The notes: generated from the letters alone by a model not told the origin. A stretch of 64,000 nt of DNA from Stentor coeruleus (GCA_001970955.1 MPUH01000132.1:1-64000), one strand, 5' to 3'. Counted from the first letter of the stretch, positions 50,331-60,760 are shown. Made by a program: numbers and translations.

Positions 50331-50768
50331 TTAAAATATTTGACACCCACAAAGCCTGTATACTCCTACATCATCCGAAGTATATGCTTCAATTGTATTT
50401 AACTTTTCCTTCTTTTTATTAAGATTTTGTAAACTTTCTTTAATAGGAAAAACCATTACCTTATTTCGTATGTGCTTTATATTTTCTTCTTCACAAGTAT
50501 CATCTGCAAAATATTCGCCTAAAGATTCTTTTTCAATTACAAGAAAATCAGGTGCTGGACTAAAGCATGGAGTAGTTGAATTTTCAGCAAAGCATTTGAC
50601 GGAAGTATCTGAGAAGTTCTGCACAAGTATCCAAGTAGAAAATGCCTCTGAGTTTTCTATAGAAAATGATATGCTTCTTTTTAGATTGTTTAGACAAAAA
50701 TGATCTTTTTGATTAGCTCCTGTAATCGGTGCACTGAGTTGCTTTGGTTTAAGCTCTCTTCTAGCCAT
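50331..50768 (-). CDS. CaaX-box small protein, tandem paralogue 3
   Basis: A 145-aa protein, MARRELKPKQLSAP to LCGCQIF. Family blocks: KRSISFSIENSE at 30-41, TTPCF near 66, NKVMVFPIKES near 102. The last four residues CQIF form the CaaX box, with an upstream Cys. It is closest to paralogue 2 (shared MAR, SISFS..ENSE and V(L/M)VFP.KE). No function can be given beyond likely membrane anchoring by prenylation plus palmitoylation. Confidence 0.8.
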   Translation of the reverse strand: MARRELKPKQLSAPITGANQKDHFCLNNLKRSISFSIENSEAFSTWILVQNFSDTSVKCFAENSTTPCFSPAPDFLVIEKESLGEYFADDTCEEENIKHIRNKVMVFPIKESLQNLNKKKEKLNTIEAYTSDDVGVYRLCGCQIF

Positions 50769-52865
50769 ATATATTATAATAAATATGATTCATTAAGTAT
50801 AACCGGGTTTATAATTTCAATGATTGTATACAGCGATTATGCTAGCACTATCTTTTATTTAGCATAACTTTAATAATTTGGATAGACCAGCTCGTTTTTA
50901 GAGTTTTTGTAATAAATCTAATATTAATAATATGTATAGAAAAAATTAGGTAAATGTAAATATCTAATAAGTACTTGATTTTAATAAAGGTACAAATACT
51001 AATCTTTGAATTCTGATTGTGGAAAATTTTAAATAACAGATAAAAATATTTTATTAAATACAAAGAATATGCTTAGAAATTTTTAAAAAATTTGGGTTTT
51101 ACTTGTGTTATTTAATTAGATCCGGACAAAAATTATTGACCTCAAGCCTTATTTCATAATCACATGGTTATAAATAATGTTTTTATTACTAAATCAATAC
51201 CGTAATTAGTATATAGTATAAATATAATCTTTGGCATAATTTTCATTGATAACTTCCAGGAATTCAAATAAATTTCAAGCTTCTTCATGTAAACATATGA
51301 AATTTTTGATAAAAACCTTCCTATTTTGAAAACAACAATTGAAAATTTTTGTTAGCGTTTGATGAGTAAGTGACACAGAAAATGAAATCATAAATAAACT
51401 TAAGTAAAGCATCTCATCATTCAATGAATTATCAGAAGACTCAAATCACTTAACTTACCTTATCAGTGGGACTAACCAAATCTAAAAATCAGCTCTTGTT
51501 GCTAAAACTCTCTAATAATTAATCGTCAATTGTTATAAAAAATTTATTCCTAAAGAAATAATTTTATATTAGTATTACTTTAGGTCAAAGATCTTATTCT
51601 TATTTCAATCGGAAGATTTCTGTATTGAAAAATACTTAAGAAAATTTTCAATCAGAGAAAATCTCAATTCTTGTGCTGATATCCAAAGTTTTATATTATA
51701 TTACGATCTTGATAGATGATTTAGACCAAACAGCATCCTAAAATACATTAATAATTTGATTGAAGCAATTTTCTTGAAATATAAAAAACTTATAAGAATT
51801 TTAGATAAGTTTATTAACAAATGTCAAGAATACTATAAAAATATTCAAGGATGAAATTTTTGAGCTTTTACCTAAATGTGATGAATATATTTTAGACACA
51901 ACGATTTTTCTTATGGAACATCATTGCCGGATAGAAGAGATATTGGATTTATTGACTATAAGTATTCTGGATTTGCTAATTTTTATCACAGAAATTCAAT
52001 TTTTTTTCTTCAAATAACTATAGGCATATTCCTGGAGACAAAATAGCAATAGAGATACTACAGTTTTTATAGAAATTCTGATATGACAAGAATTGATTCT
52101 GATGAGCTTTGGTATGATGCTAATCCAAGCAAGGAGTTTCTATCGTATGAATATCAATTTAGATGTACTTCTATGTTTAAATACTTATTTATTCACAAGA
52201 AATTATTATTAAAATACAAGTGAGAAGTATTATAGGATAAATCTTCTATTAATATATGTTTTAGATATTATAAAGCTTAAGCTAATAAAAGTATTTAATA
52301 TTTTTTAAGTGTATTATGTCTAAGGTAATTACAATTTTAAAGATTTAGATTAAATTCTCATAATCTGCAAATGATGAGTTTAAATTTTAAGTCCTACTAG
52401 TTGAAAGGCAATTAATTCATCCGTTTAATTTATAAAAGCTATGAAATTTGCTTTTCATGAATCTTTATCAATGCTATTCAACTAAAAAATAAAATACCAG
52501 AGTTTTTGATAGAATTAAAATCAAAGGGTAAAAGATAGGTATAGCTTTTAGAATATCAAACTATCTTTTCATTTATCTATCAATTATATTAGAATTAATA
52601 CTTTTTTTAGAGTAAAATTTAATACTAGCCTACATAAATTAAACATAAAAATAATATAATATGCATTCAAATCTTTTTAAGGCTAAAAAGTAAACAATTT
52701 ACAAGCTTCAATTCAAGAAGTATATTATAAAGTTTAAAATTTTACTTGTATACCAAAAAAACTACTATATTTTTCCGCATAAAGCTCATACAATTCTTTA
52801 AATTAAAATATGCAAGAATTGTAGATAATTAACTCCATACCTTAACCCAGTTTAGTTTAAAATAA
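50769..52865. other. Intergenic with decayed coding pieces
   Basis: 2.1 kb between the CaaX cluster and the kinase. At about 51850-52200 plus-strand frames with coding character are broken by stops, for example FYRNSDMTRIDSDELWYDAN near 52070. The rest is AT-rich without features. No fourth CaaX paralogue was seen. Confidence 0.35.
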
Positions 52866-54947
52866 ATGGAAAAAATATCAGAACAAGACCTTAATCTTAG
52901 TAATGCATATGTCCTTTATCAGAATGCGGACAGAGTTACTGTATTTTTGACAGAATTGAGAGACAAAGGACGTATTGTAGTTAAAAAATTAATGATCTCA
53001 AGTTTAGAAGAAGGAAACTTTTTGCTTAAAGAAACATTTGCTATGGCTCATTTAAACCATCCAAACATAGCAAAATTGCATTCTTCTATGATGGGAGGTA
53101 AGAATAATGCTTTTCAATACATTCTTTTTGTAATGGATTACTTTGAAGACGGAGATTTACAAAAAGAAATCGAATCCAGATGGAAACAAAATAACCCATG
53201 GACTGAAGATGAACTATTAGAGATTTTTAAGTCATTACTTTCAGGGTTTGCTTACATGCAGCTGAAACAAATTGCCCACTGCGATATTAAACCTCAAAAT
53301 GTGCTAAGGCGAGGAAAATCTTATATAATTTCAGATCTTGGCTGTGCTTTTAAAACGGAAGGCGACTCATTTAATATTGCTGGCACTCCAGCATATCTTA
53401 GTCCTGCTTTACGCTTAGCTTATCAAAGTTATAAAAATACTGGCATTGCAGCACCTTTAAAGCACAATGCTTACAAATCTGATGTATATTCTTTAGGTCT
53501 TGTCTTTCTTTATATGACATCTTTCAAACTTTATCAAGAACTAGAAACTTTAGATGAAAATCAGCATTATGAAAGTTTAACTTATATTTATCATACTCTT
53601 CAATATGGAGATGTTATAAAAAATCTTATATTTTGGATGATGAGGTTTGATGAGCAAAGTAGACCTGATTTTAGTGAAATTGCACAAGTACTTCAGATAG
53701 AAGTTCAAAAAAGAGTTACTCAAAGTATACCTCGCAAAAGACCAAGCAGTTGTCAGGTTATGATCCCTCCAGAACTAAAGAATATCAAAAATAAAGTAAA
53801 TTCTTCAATCAAAGAGGAAAAAAAAGATAATAATCTTTCGTGTGCACAAAGAGCGAGTGAAAGACAAATAAGAGCTCAAGGACCTAATAGAAAATATTTA
53901 GTAGCAGGTACTAATATAAATTCTGGTGAAATCATTAATCCTATGCAAATAAAAATGCAACCTCAATTTCCTACCGGTAATCAGAAAAATAATTTTAGGC
54001 ATAATCAAATGATTGCTTGTACTCCTGCAGCCAATGTATTTAATTGCAATAATGTGCCTGCCAATGCATTTAATTGCAATAATACACCTTCTAATGTAGA
54101 CTATTTATTATTAGTTGATTATACAGCAAAAGGTCAATTCTCATTAATTTGTCGAAATGCACATAGAAAAATGTTTAAATGGAGAGTTTCTATAAATTTA
54201 TTCAATGCTAAAACTATAATTGTAAATCGATTATCGCAAGCAATTTTTAATTTAGATCCATCATGCTTAAATATACTGGCACTTAAAAACAGTTTATGTT
54301 TAAAAGTTATCATTAACAAAATAAGTATTAAGTGCAAAATTTGCTATCAAAATGTAAATGATAATTTCATAAAGTATCCTTGTGGAGGCTTTATTCATAA
54401 AGCTTGCTTTCAACAGAATTTTGCATATGCTATAGATAGAGAAAATAACAATTTTAGTCTTCAAAGTCTATGCAAATTTTGCAATACATATCACATACTT
54501 TATTTAAAAAAAATTAATTTATGCGCTTGCTGCCAAAATGTCTGGACTTTTTATAAAGATAGCTTCCAAGGTTTTTATTGTTTTCCTTGTATTAATCAAT
54601 CGCAAGAAACCAATGAACACATTTCAATATTTAAAATTATTGCAAGAGATACTCAAGAGTATCTTTTTGTTTCTGATAAATTATGCTACTATTGTTTTGG
54701 CTTAGTAGAGCTAATTATGAGCAACTCATATTATGTTTGCTTAGCATGTAGATTTCTGTTAGCTAATAAAGCTTATGAGGAAGAAAAAATTAAAGTCAGA
54801 CACTTTCAAATGTATAATTCGGTCATTCCTGAAAAAAATAATCATGAAACAAACAGGAAATATGCTTCCGATGATACAAATTCTGGAAGAACCAAAATTA
54901 GCCAAATGAGATATAGAAATAGTAGTCACGCCCAAAATAGAAATTAA
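52866..54947 (+). CDS. Protein kinase fused to a Cys-rich zinc-finger region
   Basis: A 693-aa protein. Residues 10-285 form a protein kinase domain resembling the NEK/SCYL side of the kinome: VVKKLM with the ATP Lys at about 40, catalytic loop HCDIKPQNVL at 138-147 (Cys replaces Arg of HRD), metal-binding SDLG at 156-159, GTPAYLSP at 173-180 where APE has become SPA, and a normal DVYSLG helix. The glycine loop is not evident. The catalytic Lys, both Asp and Asn are kept, so activity is possible but regulation must differ. A polar linker has an imperfect 30-bp repeat (AFNCNN twice). The C-terminal 210 residues contain five to six paired cysteines in RING-like spacing: CKICYQ, CGGFIHKACF, CKFC, CACC, CFPC, CYYC, CLAC. 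The combination is not one I know. Confidence 0.8.
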   Translation: MEKISEQDLNLSNAYVLYQNADRVTVFLTELRDKGRIVVKKLMISSLEEGNFLLKETFAMAHLNHPNIAKLHSSMMGGKNNAFQYILFVMDYFEDGDLQKEIESRWKQNNPWTEDELLEIFKSLLSGFAYMQLKQIAHCDIKPQNVLRRGKSYIISDLGCAFKTEGDSFNIAGTPAYLSPALRLAYQSYKNTGIAAPLKHNAYKSDVYSLGLVFLYMTSFKLYQELETLDENQHYESLTYIYHTLQYGDVIKNLIFWMMRFDEQSRPDFSEIAQVLQIEVQKRVTQSIPRKRPSSCQVMIPPELKNIKNKVNSSIKEEKKDNNLSCAQRASERQIRAQGPNRKYLVAGTNINSGEIINPMQIKMQPQFPTGNQKNNFRHNQMIACTPAANVFNCNNVPANAFNCNNTPSNVDYLLLVDYTAKGQFSLICRNAHRKMFKWRVSINLFNAKTIIVNRLSQAIFNLDPSCLNILALKNSLCLKVIINKISIKCKICYQNVNDNFIKYPCGGFIHKACFQQNFAYAIDRENNNFSLQSLCKFCNTYHILYLKKINLCACCQNVWTFYKDSFQGFYCFPCINQSQETNEHISIFKIIARDTQEYLFVSDKLCYYCFGLVELIMSNSYYVCLACRFLLANKAYEEEKIKVRHFQMYNSVIPEKNNHETNRKYASDDTNSGRTKISQMRYRNSSHAQNRN
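54030..54089 (+). repeat. 30-bp imperfect tandem repeat x2 in kinase linker
   Basis: 54030-54059 and 54060-54089 share GCCAATG(T/C)ATTTAATTGCA and onward, and encode (A)NVFNCNNVP and ANAFNCNNTP. It is an in-frame local duplication. Confidence 0.8.
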
Positions 54948-55897
54948 TTGCCTTTATATTATAAGGACTGAATAACTGGCTAAGATAAGCTTGAAAATAA
55001 ACCATATTCTAAGTTAATACAATAAAAATTAGGAAGGATTTAGTGATAAATTGTTGTTAGGATTCTTACAATTTTTATGGGAACCCTGAATAAAAAGAAA
55101 AAATGTGGTATGAAATGCGCATGAAGGATTCTAAAATTGACTTAGAATATTTTTATATATGATAAATGATTTTTAATGTTTATATTTAGGTTAGAACCTT
55201 TTTAGAATAAAAAAACATTTTAAAAGTATTTATAAATAATTTAGTGAATAAAAGTTTATAATTGGAGTTTATAGAACTATAATATTATAATAAAATGTAA
55301 AGAAAAATTAAATTTATTCAAATAGCTCCAAATAAGACTAATCAATCGTTATATTTATAATTCATTTGTAACTAAGTTATAACCTCTAGATATTTTTCTT
55401 TATTTAAGATTCAAGTTTATCTAAGCACTTACAATTATCTAATAACCTCTCTATTTAACTAAATTATATAATTTTTATGAACAAAAATCCTCTAACCCAA
55501 TTAGCAGACACTTTAAGGGCTTATTTTTAACATATTCATAGTTGAAAAAATTAAACCTTCTACACCAAGTATGTTTGGATTTATTATAGTTTGAGGAATT
55601 TTTTCCAAGTATTGATAATTACAAATTCAAATAGATCTCAAATCAGATATATATTTATCATAATTTTTCAGAAGAGAATAATAAATAGATAGATTTAAGA
55701 CATTAGAAGATCAGTCCCAAATCTTTTTGAATTTCAGCTAGTGCTCTATGATGAAACTACCTCTTTCAGATATTTAATTGTTAAAGGAGTATTTTAGATC
55801 AAAAGTGATGTCCTAAATACTGGAGAAATATGCATTTAAGTTCAGATTTCACAAGATTTATATATGTTAATAATTCTTGTAAAAAACATGTCAATAT
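54948..55897. other. Intergenic, AT-rich
   Basis: No gene seen. The right third has weakly readable plus-strand frames that may be the worn beginning of the Merlin transposase that follows. Confidence 0.4.
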
Positions 55898-56240
55898 CAG
55901 ACAAGGAACAATTTTTTCAATAAAAATTTAGAAATCAATAAAGTATTGCTACTTAGCTGTATATGGTTGAACAAAACAGAAGTAAATTTTGCAGTCAGCT
56001 TAACTGGTTTCAGCGTTGTAGACTATTATAAAAGATTTAGAGACGCCGTAGAAGAATCACTTCAAGATCATGACAAGATTATTGATGAGCCAGGCATATG
56101 TTCAAATAGATGAATCTAAATTTGGAAGGCGCAAGTATTATTGAGGCCATATAGTAAAAGGTTTTTGGGTAATTTGACGATTCCCATCATAACGATAATG
56201 CCTATGCACTTTAGCAGTTCAATTTCATCTGTATTTCACC
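55898..56240 (+). mobile_element. Merlin/IS1595 (ISXO2-like) transposase fragment, N-terminal
   Basis: A 72-codon open stretch encodes the helix-turn-helix part (LTGFSVVDYYKRFRDAVEE). Then, in the next frame, VQIDESKFGRRKYY and HIVKGFWVI give the first catalytic Asp block DESKFGRRK, the hallmark of ISXO2-like/Merlin transposases. Stops and a frame change show that it is dead. The rest of the catalytic domain is not found here; a C-terminal piece of the same family is at 16.2 kb. Terminal repeats were not identified. Confidence 0.8.
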
Positions 56241-56458
56241 TGTGGAAATACATTAAATAATTGTGCAACTGAGAGATTTCTGAAACCCTCGAACAGCCTT
56301 TTCACTATAAATTTTCATTTTTAATATACTTCTGCAATTAGTTCCCAAACGATTTTTTAAGTGGCTTATTTATTTTTTGCGAGATATTAATCCATTCCTT
56401 GTTAGCTAAAAAAGATAAGGAAAAAAACTAGCATAAAATAAATGTATAAAAAGCAATA
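56241..56458. other. Intergenic after Merlin fossil
   Basis: Short stretch with possible worn transposase remains and the upstream region of the coiled-coil gene. Confidence 0.4.
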
Positions 56459-57019
56459 ATGCTAAAAAGTATCATCGAATCAGAGTCAGCCAAAAAATCT
56501 ATTAAAAAATCAAGGGCTAATTTGGAAATTCAGTTATCAAAAATATCAACCGAGATTGTAGCGCGTGATTCACAAATACTCCGCCTTGAGTCCGAGATCT
56601 CATCGTTAAAATTTGACCTCTTACCAAAAAAACCCCAAAAACTCCACAAAATATGCCAAACCGATACCCCACCTAACTGTAGAACAACCCCAACGCAAAA
56701 CTCAGAAATTTTTTATATAAACAAAATCCAAGAACTAGAAAACAAACTTATACAAAGCGATGCTAAAAACCTAAAACTCGATAAAATCGTCCGTAGCCTT
56801 TATACCAAATTAGATAAACACTCGAAGTACCCAAAGGAAAAATCAAAAGCTAGTAGTCTTTTTTCAGATGAAAAAGACTTAAGTATTATTTCTTATAAAT
56901 CTTCACATCATACTCACAGATCAAATTCAGTTAGTATTGATATAAAAAAACTCACAACGCAGAATCATTTTCGTATGCAAAGGAAAAATTCAGCATTTTC
57001 TGATATGAGTTTGGAATGA
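56459..57019 (+). CDS. Coiled-coil protein, 186 aa, unknown
   Basis: A complete frame from ATG 56459 to TGA. Two helical stretches with heptad-like spacing (about 10-58 and 84-120) flank a Pro/Thr-rich spacer containing QTDTPPNCRTTPTQN. The C-terminal third is Ser/His/Lys-rich (SYKSSHHTHRSNSVSI). No catalytic domain. Sequences of this kind are common among ciliate cytoskeletal and basal-body proteins, but nothing here fixes a role. Confidence 0.6.
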   Translation: MLKSIIESESAKKSIKKSRANLEIQLSKISTEIVARDSQILRLESEISSLKFDLLPKKPQKLHKICQTDTPPNCRTTPTQNSEIFYINKIQELENKLIQSDAKNLKLDKIVRSLYTKLDKHSKYPKEKSKASSLFSDEKDLSIISYKSSHHTHRSNSVSIDIKKLTTQNHFRMQRKNSAFSDMSLE

Positions 57020-57094
57020 AATTATAACTAAATTCTTAATACAAAATATATAAATAATTGAATTTAGAGTAAAGATAGAGAGTTAGATGAAATA

Positions 57095-57910
57095 TTGAAA
57101 AAGATAGAGAGAGATATCAGAAAAGACTTAAGTTATTGTTTTGATGTCTACAATGAAAATAAGTTTTTTACATTTGCCAAGCATAAATTCTGCGACAATG
57201 ATAATTTATTTGATTTTAGTTATGAGCACTATTCAATAAAGCGTAGAGAAATAGTTGATGGTTATGAAGGTTGTGAAAGGTCTGATGAGAATTTTGGGAA
57301 TAAAAACTTAAAATATGAACTAAACTAAGTATATAGAATATAATTTTGGAAAAAGTGCGAGTTTTTCTTTGCAAACAACTTTATAGATGAATTCTTAAGA
57401 ATATGGAACAATAGCTTTGTCAAATCAATTCAACGACCTTAAAGTCTCAAGGGATTTTATTATACTAAAAAAAGTTCCATATAAAAGATTTGGCAAAATC
57501 TCATATCATAGTGTATTTAAAATCTGGAGTGTTTCAAGACTTGATAGTCTTAATAATGACCTTAATAATATGTGTGAAAATAAGGTAAAATATTTTTATG
57601 CAGAAAAATATAACAACTATGTAAATTTATGCGAAAAGCATGGGCTTAGTTATACAATTCCAATGTTTTCACAAATGATTTTAGGGTATTTAAGTGAAAT
57701 TGGATATGATATTAAAAAGTTGGCTTTGGCAACTAAATTGAAGTTGTTAATAGAGTTGTGGAAGTTGGCAAGGGTGACAACTGAAGGATGAAGTATCAAG
57801 GAAAAAGACTTTGCGAGTGTAGTATTTAGTAAGAAAGGACTTAGAATATTATTTAATGAATTTAGGCATATTAAGTGAAAGTATAACTTTCTGGAACGAG
57901 ATAAAAATAT
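57095..57910 (+). pseudogene. Decayed gene of unknown family in two main pieces
   Basis: Two open pieces without ATG starts (57095-57328 and 57417-57791) together with a short piece between them (CEFFFANNFIDEFLRIWNNS) read as one protein interrupted by stops and one frame change. After the second piece, two in-frame TGA codons are each followed by more coding-like text (SIKEKDFASVVFSKKGLRIL; KYNFLERDKNI). No 15-16-nt intron removes the breaks. The fold appears helical; I cannot name it. It ends next to the start of the IQ-motif gene. Confidence 0.5.
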
Positions 57911-59761
57911 ATGAATAAATATAGTCATCGAAGCACATACCTTAAATACGTAGCTTCAGAAAAATATTTCCCAGTACTAAAACCAACGAATTCACCTTTT
58001 AAATGCTCTGAAGTTGTCCTAACAGAAAGAAGAGGAAGTACATCAAGTCTTACAAGCAAGCAACAAGACGGCCAAAGCATTTATTCAATTAAACCAAGTG
58101 AATTTATTTATAGAAGTGCATCAATTGACCTTCAAAGCAAAGGCTTGCTTTATGAGACTTCCAAAGATACAGAAAGACAATCGTCAATAAGTCGTTTTAC
58201 GATGATCCAAAATGATGTTATTACGAATTCTTTGCAAAAATATCACACAGATAAAGAACCTTCTGTGTATATTCCAAGTATTGATAATAGAAAGCATATG
58301 AAAAGAGAGTCAGATTTCATGAAGCTTATTAATAAACTTGATAGAGTTATTTCACCTAACAGAGGTAAACGTCCTATATTTCTTCAAGATGGTGATCCTA
58401 TAGAAGTGATAGTAGAAGAAAATCAAATGCAATATTGCAAGATATATGTCAAAGGCAAAAGAACTCCAATGAGCGTTAAAATGCAGAGGATTAGAGGGAA
58501 AATTATAGCCTATATGTCTATAACTGAAAAAGAGCCTGGGCCGAATTCTTACGATAGAATTTTCAGCACCGACTACTTCGAAATCCGCGAGAATTCATCC
58601 GTTTTCAAATACGACAACATCTATCTCGGCCTAAAATCTTCAGAAGACTCCGAAGTCATAATCTCTTTATCTTTCGGTAAAATAGTCGACCTTCTGGAAA
58701 TCAAACGTATAAGGCGTCAGCTTTCTCAACATGTAATTCCTAAAGAAATCCTCAAAGATGAAGGTTTAATTTCAATCAAAGACAAAAAATACTCTAAAAA
58801 TTTCATCAAACTAAACAAAAACATAACATTTCTAAACTCATACCTCAATGCTGAAGACCTTCAAAAACGGGCAGAATCATGGAAAGCTAAACATGAGCAA
58901 ATTATCAGCAAAAAAAAAGTTATTTTATCACAGAAAGTCAATAAAAATAAACAATTTGTAAACAAGCAAATCATAAAACTACAGCTTGAAAAAGAAGAAA
59001 AAGAAAAAAGAAAAATTTCTAAAGTTAAAAGGGCTTTAGAAAGTCAATGGCTAATGATTATGTATTTTTATATAAGTGCTGAGACTATATATTCTGGGGT
59101 TAAAAAGCTGAAAAGGCAAAAACTTAAAAAAATTACATGGAATATGAAAGCTTATCAAATACAAAAAGCGATTAGGAAAAAAGGTAAACTGAATCTTGGG
59201 GATAAAATATTGATTAGGGTGCAGAATTTGTTACTTTTATATAAAGATTGCATTGGGAAGCATGAGAAAAGGATTATGACAAAGCATATGATTGAAAATA
59301 TATCATTTTTAGCTCATAATCATTTGCTATCTCATCAGTTTCATAATTATATTGCTAGGGTTTTGTATGTTCAAAGACAGGTTAAAATATATTTGGCGAA
59401 AAGGAATAGAAGAATGCTGCACTTGGCTAAGCTGTGGAATGAAGAATGCAGAAATTACCTTTTTAAGAAAAGTAGTAATAAAACTGCGAGGAAGAAGAAT
59501 AGTGTTAATATTGTTACGATATCTAATGCTAAGAGATCAGCTATTATTAATGATTATTATCATGAGTGCATAGTTAGGTACAGGCTCATGATAAGAAGTT
59601 ATATAACTTCGATGCAAAATCTTCAAATCAGAAGATCATTTTCTAACTCTGTGTTTCTAAAAAGAGCCAAGCCGATACCACAGTTTGAATATTTGCCAAC
59701 AAGAGAAGCAATGGAAGTTATGATAGAAAAAGCAGTAAAAAATTCATTGTTAGCAATTTAA
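57911..59761 (+). CDS. IQ-motif, basic cytoskeletal-type protein, 616 aa
   Basis: A single frame, ATG 57911 to TAA. Residues 1-140 are polar and Ser-rich. Residues 160-250 form a beta-rich domain (YCKIYVKGKRTPMSVKMQRI ... YFEIRENSSVFKYDNIYLGL) that I do not recognise but that reads like a repeated ciliate domain. From 280 on the protein is highly basic and helical (KLQLEKEEKEKRKISKVKRA), with an IQ-like calmodulin site near 480 (VLYVQRQVKIYLAKRNRRML). It probably binds calmodulin or centrin-like light chains at the cortex or basal bodies; inference only. Confidence 0.7.
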   Translation: MNKYSHRSTYLKYVASEKYFPVLKPTNSPFKCSEVVLTERRGSTSSLTSKQQDGQSIYSIKPSEFIYRSASIDLQSKGLLYETSKDTERQSSISRFTMIQNDVITNSLQKYHTDKEPSVYIPSIDNRKHMKRESDFMKLINKLDRVISPNRGKRPIFLQDGDPIEVIVEENQMQYCKIYVKGKRTPMSVKMQRIRGKIIAYMSITEKEPGPNSYDRIFSTDYFEIRENSSVFKYDNIYLGLKSSEDSEVIISLSFGKIVDLLEIKRIRRQLSQHVIPKEILKDEGLISIKDKKYSKNFIKLNKNITFLNSYLNAEDLQKRAESWKAKHEQIISKKKVILSQKVNKNKQFVNKQIIKLQLEKEEKEKRKISKVKRALESQWLMIMYFYISAETIYSGVKKLKRQKLKKITWNMKAYQIQKAIRKKGKLNLGDKILIRVQNLLLLYKDCIGKHEKRIMTKHMIENISFLAHNHLLSHQFHNYIARVLYVQRQVKIYLAKRNRRMLHLAKLWNEECRNYLFKKSSNKTARKKNSVNIVTISNAKRSAIINDYYHECIVRYRLMIRSYITSMQNLQIRRSFSNSVFLKRAKPIPQFEYLPTREAMEVMIEKAVKNSLLAI

Positions 59762-59884
59762 CAGTAAAATTTTAATATAATTTTGCGATTTAATTAGTCT
59801 AACTTAATTGTCTAAAATTATGAATATTTTTTAAGCTGCATGATTTATTGAGATATACTTAATAATTAGTTATAGTAATAAGAT

Positions 59885-60760
59885 ATGCAAAAAAGTCAGT
59901 CAGCTAAAAATTTCGTTGGAAGAGTCACCACTGGAGGGTTGAATTATCATAAAGATACTCATGCTTTTGATTCATCAATGGTCCCTGATAAAGCTAGAGA
60001 TGCAGTTGCTGAAATTCGTGAGTTGACAGCTGCTGATATTTTGTGCTTGAAACCTCCAGCATGGAGCAAAAGCACATACGTAGATCGAACTAAGTACTAT
60101 ACTGACCAATTGCCTTTAAGGAAGAAAAAGTTTGAAATCCATATCGGCCTTCAAGATTTCCACAATTTAGATCCTCATGCAAACAAAATCTACAAAGGGA
60201 CAGAATTACGAAACGATTATACAGGGTGGAATGTGAGTACATATTTCGAGCAAAACGAACTTAAAAAACGTTTAAAAAACTTGTAAAAACCAATTAGAAC
60301 TGAAAAATCATCAGAAGCTACAGCAAAAGTAAGCCAAAAACTTCAAGGGTACTTAAAGCCCAGTATGTCACAAACGAAATTTAATGAAAAGCTTAGAGAT
60401 GAAAAAATCAGTGACAATGAACTGAGGAACAAAATCAAAGAGCAGTATTTGTATGAATGTCCGAAATCAAGTGCTGAAAAAACATCAGCTGAAGTTTTTA
60501 AAAGATTATCTGAATATAAACTTAAGGTTAAACAGGGAGAAATCGCGAATATGAATACAGATGATGAGACTTATAGACCTTCTTTGAATAGGAATTTAAC
60601 TCACAATATAGAAAGAAAACGTGTTCATGATGGAGTTTGGATGTACTCAGAAGCTAATCAAAAAGAATCATGGTCATGTTGTATGTGTGAAGATTTCAAT
60701 GCACCTGGATGCATTGTGAAAATCAGGAATAAGGATAGATGGATCACTATTTCATTATAG
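59885..60760 (+). CDS. Two-exon protein, 286 aa, unknown family
   Basis: Two frames (59885-60282 and 60298-60760) join through the 15-nt intron 60283-60297, giving 287 codons exactly including the stop. The first half has a conserved-looking block (LTAADILCLKPPAWSKSTYV, then DRTKYYTDQLPLRKKKFEIH). The C-terminus ends with a compact Cys/Trp segment ESWSCCMCEDFNAPGCIV and then RWITISL. A terminal WSCC-type module occurs in other protist proteins of cilia and cortex, by recollection. No membrane segment. Function unknown. Confidence 0.75.
60283..60297 (+). other. 15-nt intron in the 286-aa gene
   Basis: Sequence GTAAAAACCAATTAG. It interrupts a codon (phase 2, AAC TT|A) and removes an in-frame TAA. 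Confidence 0.88.
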
